Below are positions 6,654-10,413 of a stretch of 10,413 nucleotides of DNA, piece by piece. How positions within the stretch are numbered: position 1 is the first letter of the stretch; each line of letters opens with the position of its first letter. Source of the DNA: JBBSEZ01 sp038239195 (GTDB lineage Bacteria; Planctomycetota; Planctomycetia; Gemmatales; Gemmataceae); the NCBI GenBank assembly GCA_038239195.1, contig JBBSEZ010000359.1:1-10413 (forward strand), read 5' to 3'. The notes under the pieces are model-generated. The model was not told where the DNA came from, made no database searches, and saw only the letters and a list, made by a program, of their open reading frames with translations. Position numbers and translations under genes: made by a program.

Positions 6654-6793
6654 GCTGGTTGACTCCTTGGTTGCACGACGTCCAGGGTCAGATCGATGGC
6701 GGTTGACGTCCACAATTTGCGATCGGGAACGGGGTGAATGCGGATGAGCCCGTGCGTCAGGATCGCTTCGATCTCCCGGTCGGAGAGGATCAT
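6596..6793 (-). pseudogene. dCTP deaminase-like gene, truncated N-terminal fragment
   Basis: Leftward from ATG 6793 the frame gives 65 codons. The first 40 (to about 6675) read MILSDREIEAILTHGLIRI and then STAIDLTLDVV, the characteristic N-terminus of dCTP deaminases (compare CDRDIE and VDVRLG in E. coli Dcd). The last 25 codons only shadow the 84-aa gene in another frame and resemble nothing, so homology breaks near 6675. The catalytic core is lost. AGGAG (6809-6805) precedes the ATG, and the ATG overlaps the upstream stop as ATGA, indicating translational coupling. Complete members make dUMP/dUTP from dCTP for thymidylate synthesis, and some relatives deplete dCTP during phage infection. 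This fragment alone should have no such activity. Confidence 0.65.
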
Positions 6794-7080
6794 GACTGCC
6801 CGTTCTCCTGCCGGAAAGAGGAGAAAGGCACCCACAGGCGGTTGGCCCCGGAGCCCGCCTCGTGGGGGAGCTCGATCAAGGCGCGCTTTTCCCGGTAATC
6901 GAGATCGACGATGCCGACAGCCAGGTAGTGCTTGCTGCCGACCTCGGAAACGAGGTTGCGGTTCACGCGCAGGTCCTGGCGGCGGTTGTCCTCGTCCGGC
7001 ACGCCAACGGCGACCTCGGCCGGGAGGAAACCCGGAGCAATCGTGCATTCGATCTCGGGCAGATAGGTAACTTCCGCCAT
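6790..7080 (-). CDS. Conserved-looking hypothetical protein, 96 aa, coupled to the dCTP deaminase-like gene
   Basis: This protein, MAEVTYLPEIECTIAPGFLP through GIVDLDYREKRALIELP to LWVPFSSFRQENGQS, is soluble and beta-rich, with one cysteine. I do not recognise a named domain. The start at 7080 has an excellent AAGGAGG (7092-7086) 5 nt upstream. The stop overlaps the next start as ATGA, so it is translationally coupled to the dCTP deaminase-like ORF and probably worked with it or was made in fixed ratio to it. It is the first gene of the minus-strand unit; a TAGAAT at 7125-7120 is a possible -10 element, with no clear -35. No function can be assigned. Confidence 0.7.
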   Translation of the reverse strand: MAEVTYLPEIECTIAPGFLPAEVAVGVPDEDNRRQDLRVNRNLVSEVGSKHYLAVGIVDLDYREKRALIELPHEAGSGANRLWVPFSSFRQENGQS

Positions 7081-7166
7081 GGTGCCCTCCTTCCGCCAGG
7101 AACAGTTCGAGCGAAGACAATTCTATCGCGACGATCCCTTCGCGCGGGCACCACTGTTCGGCGGTT

Positions 7167-7193
7167 TTGGCTTTTCTCCGCGTCGCCTACTAT
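7167..7193 (+). promoter_or_regulatory. Weak sigma70-like promoter candidate for the amidohydrolase
   Basis: TTGGCT (7167-7172) and TACTAT (7188-7193) are separated by 15 bp and lie about 40 bp before the start at 7234. The spacing is short and the -35 is poor. The surrounding 7081-7233 gap separates divergent genes, so a rightward promoter must be near here. Confidence 0.25.
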
Positions 7194-7233
7194 CCTTACC
7201 CTCACGCCCTTCATCCGCTTCGGAGACCGCCGC

Positions 7234-9912
7234 ATGCGCCACCTCGGCCTGCACCTCGCTTGCCTCATCCTTCCCTCCTTCGTCGGCCTCACTCTCCTGC
7301 GCGCCCCCGGCCGCGAGGCGCCTCCCGCGTCCAGGCCCGTCGTCTACAAGGGCGCTCGCATCCACACCGCGGAGGGCCCGCCCATCGAGAACGGCGTCCT
7401 CATCGTGGACAAGGGCAAGATCGTCGCCGTCGGCGGCGCCGACGTCGCCGTCCCCGCCGGCGCCGTGGTGGTAGACCTGACCGGCAAGACGATTATCCCG
7501 GGGCTGGTGGACACGCACTCGCACGTCGGCATCTGGCCGCGGCCCAACGTACCGGCGCACGCCGATGGCAACGAGGGCAGCGGGGCGGTGCAGTCGGGGC
7601 TGCGCGCCGAGGACGCCATCTTGCCCGACGACCCCGGCGTGCGCATGGCGGTCGCGGGCGGCGTCACCACGGCCAACATCATGCCCGGCAGCGGCAACGT
7701 CATCGGCGGGCAAACGCTCTACGTCAAGTATCGCGGCCGCACCGTCGATGCCATGCGCCTGCTCGGCAAGGTGCTCGGCGGGCTCAAGATGGCCAACGGC
7801 GAGAACCCCAAGGGCTTCAACTTCGCGCGCAACAAAATGCCCCCCGCCACGCGCATGAAACTCGCCGCCCTCCAGCGCGAGCAGTTCCTCAAGGCGCGCG
7901 ATTATCAGTCTTCGTGGGCCCGCTATCGCAAGAACAAGGCCGGCGGCAAGGACGTCTCTCCGCCCGACTCCGACCTGGCTCTCGACACGCTCGTCGAGGT
8001 GCTGGAGAGGAAGCGCACCGTTCACTTCCACTGTCACCGCGCCGACGACCTCATGACCGCCCTGCGCCTGGCGCGCGAGTTCGACTTCGAGATCGTGCTC
8101 CAGCACGCCACCGAGGGCTACCGCGTCGCCCGCGAGCTCGCCGCGCGCAAGGTGTCCGTCTCGCTCACCCTCGTCGATAGCCCCGGCGGGAAGCTCGAAG
8201 TGATGGGGCTGCTGGAGGAGAACGCCGCGATCCTCGAAAAGGCAGGCGTCCTCGTCGCTATCAACACCGACGATTCCATCACCGAATCGCGCTTCTTCTT
8301 GCGCACCGGCGCCATCGCCGTCCGTGGCGGAATGTCGGAAGCGTCGGCGCTCAAGGCCCTCACCATCAACGGCGCGCGCATGCTCCACCTCGAGCACCGC
8401 GTCGGCTCGCTGGCCAAGGGCAAGGACGCCGACTTCGTCGTTCTGTCCGGCGCGCCGTTCAGCATCTACACGCAGGTCCTCCAGACCTACGTCGATGGAC
8501 AGTTGCACTACGACCGGGCGCGGCACAAGGACTGGTCGTATCAGGCGGGCGGCTTCGCGGTTGCCGACCGCGCGCGCTTGCCCCGGGCGCCCGCCCTTCT
8601 CCGGCCTCTTCCCCCAGTCGCGACGCCGGCCCGGCCCAAGGGCGAGGCCCCGGCGTTCCGCGACAATCCGCGCCGCTATGCCATCCTGGCGGGGCGCATT
8701 CACACGGTATCGGGCGAGGTCATCAACGGCGGGGTGGTCGTGGTCGAGGACGGCAAGATCAAGGATGTCGGCCCGCAAGGGCGCGTCGCCATCCCCGCCG
8801 GCATCCCGGTGCTGCGGGCGGCGGTCGTGACGCCCGGGCTGATCGACGCCCACACCGTCGTCGGCCTGGCCGGGGCGTTCAACGTCCCGGCCGACCAGGA
8901 CCAGGACGAGCGCAGCGGCCCCAACCAGGCCGACCTGCGCGTGCTCGACGGCTTCAACCCCAACGAGCCCTTGCTCGAGTTCCTGCGCCGCAACGGCGTC
9001 ACGGTGGTCCACGCCCTCCCCGGCCGCGCCAACGTCATCGCCGGCCAGACGGCCATCTTCCGCACCTCGGGCCGCACGGCCGAGAGCATGGCCCTGCGCT
9101 CCCCGGCGGGCATCCTCGTCAACCTCGGCGAGGCGCCCAAATCGACCTATTCCGGCAAGCTGCCGACGACGCGCATGGGCACGGCGGCGCTGTTGCGCAC
9201 CGCCTTCACGCAGGCCAAGAACCACGCCCGCAAGCGCGCCGTCAAGAGCGAGGACAAGGCCCCGCCGCGCAACTTGCAACTCGAAGCGCTGGGGCTGGCA
9301 CTGGAGCGCAAGGTGCCGGTGATCTTCGCCGCCCACCGCAGCGACGACCTGACCACGGCGCTGCGGATCGCGCGCGAGTTCAACCTCGACGCCCGGCTCG
9401 ACCTGGCGACGGAGGGCTACCTGATCGCGGAGGAACTGGCGAAGGCGAAGGTGCCGGTGGTGGCGCATCCGCCGATGCAGCGGGCGGGGGGGAGCATGGA
9501 GACGTACCACAGCCAGCTCTGCAACGCCGCCGTGCTGGCCGACCGCAAGGTGCCGCTGGCCATCGGCACCGGCTTCGAGGCCTACGTCCCCCGGACGCGC
9601 GTGCTGCGCCACGAGGCGGCGGTGGCGATGGTCAACGGGCTGGGGCACGAGCGGGCCCTGGCGGCGATCACGCTGGGGGCGGCGCGCATTCTGGGCATCG
9701 ACAAGGAGCGCGGCAGCATCGAGAAGGGCAAGGTGGCCGACCTGGTGCTGTACGACGGCGACCCGTTCGAGCACGCGACGCACGTGACGCACACCGTCAG
9801 CGAGGGGCGGGTGGTGTACAGTCGGGCGGAGGAGCAGGCGCTGCCGTTCGCGCGGCGGGCGCTGCCGCTGGCGGGCGGGGGCGGGGGAGGGTGCGGTTTG
9901 GGGGCGTGGTAG
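7234..9912 (+). CDS. Exported tandem amidohydrolase: active-looking N-terminal domain fused to a metal-site-deficient C-terminal copy
   Basis: This encodes 892 residues, about twice a single-domain imidazolonepropionase-like amidohydrolase. A signal peptide or anchor spans about 1-24 (HLGLHLACLILPSFVGLTLL). Domain 1 (about 35-430) starts with the small beta-sandwich (GARIHTAEG, GVLIVDKGKIVAVGG). It then carries the metal ligands: H95-S-H97 in GLVDTHSHVG, a His cluster H264/H266/H268, H291 in LQHATEGY and D346 in INTDDS. A proline-rich linker (about 430-480) leads to domain 2 (about 482-880), which repeats the same order. There HxH has become H540-T-V542, LQHATEGY has become LDLATEGY (His to Leu724), and NTDDS has become GTGFE (Asp to Gly780). 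Domain 1 likely hydrolyses a C-N bond in a cyclic amide or peptide-like substrate, and domain 2 may be structural or binding. The substrate is unknown. GGAG (7222-7225) lies 8 nt before the ATG. The C-terminus is an odd glycine tail. A hairpin at 9929-9979 follows. Confidence 0.85.
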   Translation: MRHLGLHLACLILPSFVGLTLLRAPGREAPPASRPVVYKGARIHTAEGPPIENGVLIVDKGKIVAVGGADVAVPAGAVVVDLTGKTIIPGLVDTHSHVGIWPRPNVPAHADGNEGSGAVQSGLRAEDAILPDDPGVRMAVAGGVTTANIMPGSGNVIGGQTLYVKYRGRTVDAMRLLGKVLGGLKMANGENPKGFNFARNKMPPATRMKLAALQREQFLKARDYQSSWARYRKNKAGGKDVSPPDSDLALDTLVEVLERKRTVHFHCHRADDLMTALRLAREFDFEIVLQHATEGYRVARELAARKVSVSLTLVDSPGGKLEVMGLLEENAAILEKAGVLVAINTDDSITESRFFLRTGAIAVRGGMSEASALKALTINGARMLHLEHRVGSLAKGKDADFVVLSGAPFSIYTQVLQTYVDGQLHYDRARHKDWSYQAGGFAVADRARLPRAPALLRPLPPVATPARPKGEAPAFRDNPRRYAILAGRIHTVSGEVINGGVVVVEDGKIKDVGPQGRVAIPAGIPVLRAAVVTPGLIDAHTVVGLAGAFNVPADQDQDERSGPNQADLRVLDGFNPNEPLLEFLRRNGVTVVHALPGRANVIAGQTAIFRTSGRTAESMALRSPAGILVNLGEAPKSTYSGKLPTTRMGTAALLRTAFTQAKNHARKRAVKSEDKAPPRNLQLEALGLALERKVPVIFAAHRSDDLTTALRIAREFNLDARLDLATEGYLIAEELAKAKVPVVAHPPMQRAGGSMETYHSQLCNAAVLADRKVPLAIGTGFEAYVPRTRVLRHEAAVAMVNGLGHERALAAITLGAARILGIDKERGSIEKGKVADLVLYDGDPFEHATHVTHTVSEGRVVYSRAEEQALPFARRALPLAGGGGGGCGLGAW

Positions 9913-9928
9913 GAGGAGACGACGACCA

Positions 9929-9979
9929 ACGACAACGCCACGCACTCGGACACTCGTCCCAAGGCCGTGGCGTTGTCGT
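9929..9979 (+). terminator. Strong 14-bp hairpin after the amidohydrolase gene
   Basis: ACGACAACGCCACG (9929-9942) is perfectly complementary in inverted orientation to CGTGGCGTTGTCGT (9966-9979), with a 23-nt loop. It starts 16 nt after the stop at 9912. A U-tract is lacking (the next bases are CTTCGCGCG), so it may be a transcript-end stabiliser or a non-canonical terminator. Confidence 0.6.
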
Positions 9980-9994
9980 CTTCGCGCGTCGTGG

Positions 9995-10126
9995 TTGAGT
10001 GGTCAGCGGAAAGGGTCGGCCAGCCGCCTCTACTCTCTGCGGCAGGTCCGCGCCTTGAATTGGTGCCAGTCCCGGCGACGGCACGCGCAGGCGCTCGAAG
10101 CCGAAGAGGAGCCGGAGAGCGCTTGA
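9995..10126 (+). other. Short ORF of doubtful coding status (43 codons)
   Basis: From TTG 9995 the frame runs SGQRKGSASRLYSLRQ, then VRALNWCQSRRRHAQALEA, then EEEPESA, ending at TGA 10124-10126. The second half has high GC3 and an acidic ending that looks protein-like, possibly the remnant of a gene C-terminus. There is no Shine-Dalgarno and no recognised family. The other frames of 9980-10190 give nothing better. Confidence 0.15.
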
Positions 10127-10188
10127 CGGTACGGCCACCGGCGATACAACGGGCAGGTCGGTTCGTTCAGGAGGTCGGGTCTAGCTGT

Positions 10189-10322
10189 GGTGCTTTGCAC
10201 CGGGGCGGCGTTGCGCCGCCCGAGCGTCTGGTCTGTCATGCCTCGCGAGGAAGGCTGTTTCAGCCCCGCTATCGGGTGGGAGGTCACCCCGCCGCGGGTG
10301 GGGGGGGCCGACCCCCCCGCGG
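10189..10322. other. Chain of consecutive short hairpins, possible structured element or repeat
   Basis: Several perfect inverted repeats follow one another. GGTGC-TTT-GCACC is at 10189-10201. GGGCGGCG-TTG-CGCCGCCC is at 10203-10221. The palindrome CCTCGCGAGG is at 10241-10250. GGCTG-TTT-CAGCC is at 10253-10265. GGGTG with a 6-nt loop and CACCC is at 10274-10289. A longer imperfect stem, CCGCGGG.. with ..CCCCGCGG, spans 10292-10322. Three of them have 3-nt T-rich loops. No convincing ORF covers the region on either strand. It may be a structured RNA or a dispersed intergenic repeat. Confidence 0.4.
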
Positions 10323-10390
10323 ATGGGCCCAACCCGGGGGGGGTGGACCCCCCCCCCGCGCTGGCCTGTCCCCCCCCCGCCCCCGGCCCC
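10299..10390. repeat. Low-complexity G/C homopolymer block
   Basis: Runs of G8 (10300-10307), C7 (10312-10318), G8 (10336-10343), C10 (10348-10357) and C9 (10370-10378) occur within about 80 bases, followed by further C-rich sequence. The alternating G and C runs can pair with each other. The block is non-coding as far as I can see and reaches nearly to the window end. Sequence accuracy in such runs is questionable. Confidence 0.7.
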
Positions 10391-10413
10391 GCCGGAGAAG
10401 GCCCCATCCTACC

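Noticed and set aside
6862..7233. Upstream extension of the amidohydrolase frame
   Set aside because: It overlaps the minus-strand 96-aa gene, and the signal peptide and GGAG site support ATG 7234.
7123..9945. 940-aa open frame on the minus strand
   Set aside because: It is fully antisense to the tandem amidohydrolase and has repetitive Arg/Val/His composition without motifs.
9991..10413. Plus-strand frame from GTG 9991 open to the window end, and a minus-strand frame 10030-10407
   Set aside because: Both are Pro/Gly/Arg-rich readings through homopolymers and hairpins with no Shine-Dalgarno and no domain.
1..10413. CRISPR arrays, tRNA, rRNA, insertion sequences and phage genes
   Set aside because: No regularly spaced repeats, cloverleaf, rRNA-like sequence, transposase motifs or phage structural genes were seen on either strand.

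Overview
The window is high-GC bacterial DNA that most resembles a planctomycete of the Gemmataceae type. The best evidence is the protein at 53-997. Its CACCR-IWHLL-DERSR N-terminal part and its AGC...HCRSTGPH.RGC..LDL.LG C-terminal part match my memory of a paralogous family that is abundant in Gemmata relatives. The mix of small accessory genes, secreted proteases and a large exported amidohydrolase also fits. This assignment comes from motif recognition, not from a search.

Layout. (1) 53-2072, plus strand: four small or mid-sized accessory genes. They are the Gemmataceae paralog, a CdiI-like immunity protein, an unknown 94-aa protein and a small membrane protein. (2) 2138-5945, plus strand: an exported two-domain aspartic protease with a C-terminal PDZ domain, a polytopic GT-C/YfhO-like membrane protein, and a CPBP-family membrane protein whose catalytic motifs look degenerate. 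(3) 6065-7080, minus strand: a compact cluster of a conserved-looking 96-aa protein, translationally coupled to the N-terminal 40 residues of a dCTP deaminase-like gene, then an 84-aa ORF with its own strong Shine-Dalgarno, then the detached C-terminal part of a dCTP deaminase. The catalytic middle of the deaminase is missing. (4) 7234-9912, plus strand: an 892-aa exported protein made of two tandem amidohydrolase domains. The first keeps its metal ligands and the second has lost most of them. (5) 9913-10413: no convincing gene. The stretch holds a strong 14-bp hairpin just after the amidohydrolase, a chain of short hairpins, and long G and C homopolymers up to the window end.

The genes do not form one evident pathway. 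The window reads as several short transcription units. Convergent units meet at a perfect 20-bp palindrome (5970-5989), and divergent units are separated by 153 bp (7081-7233). The points most worth a second look are the deaminase gene split around an intact small ORF, the active/inactive tandem amidohydrolase, the CPBP protein lacking expected catalytic residues, and the hairpin chain near the right end.
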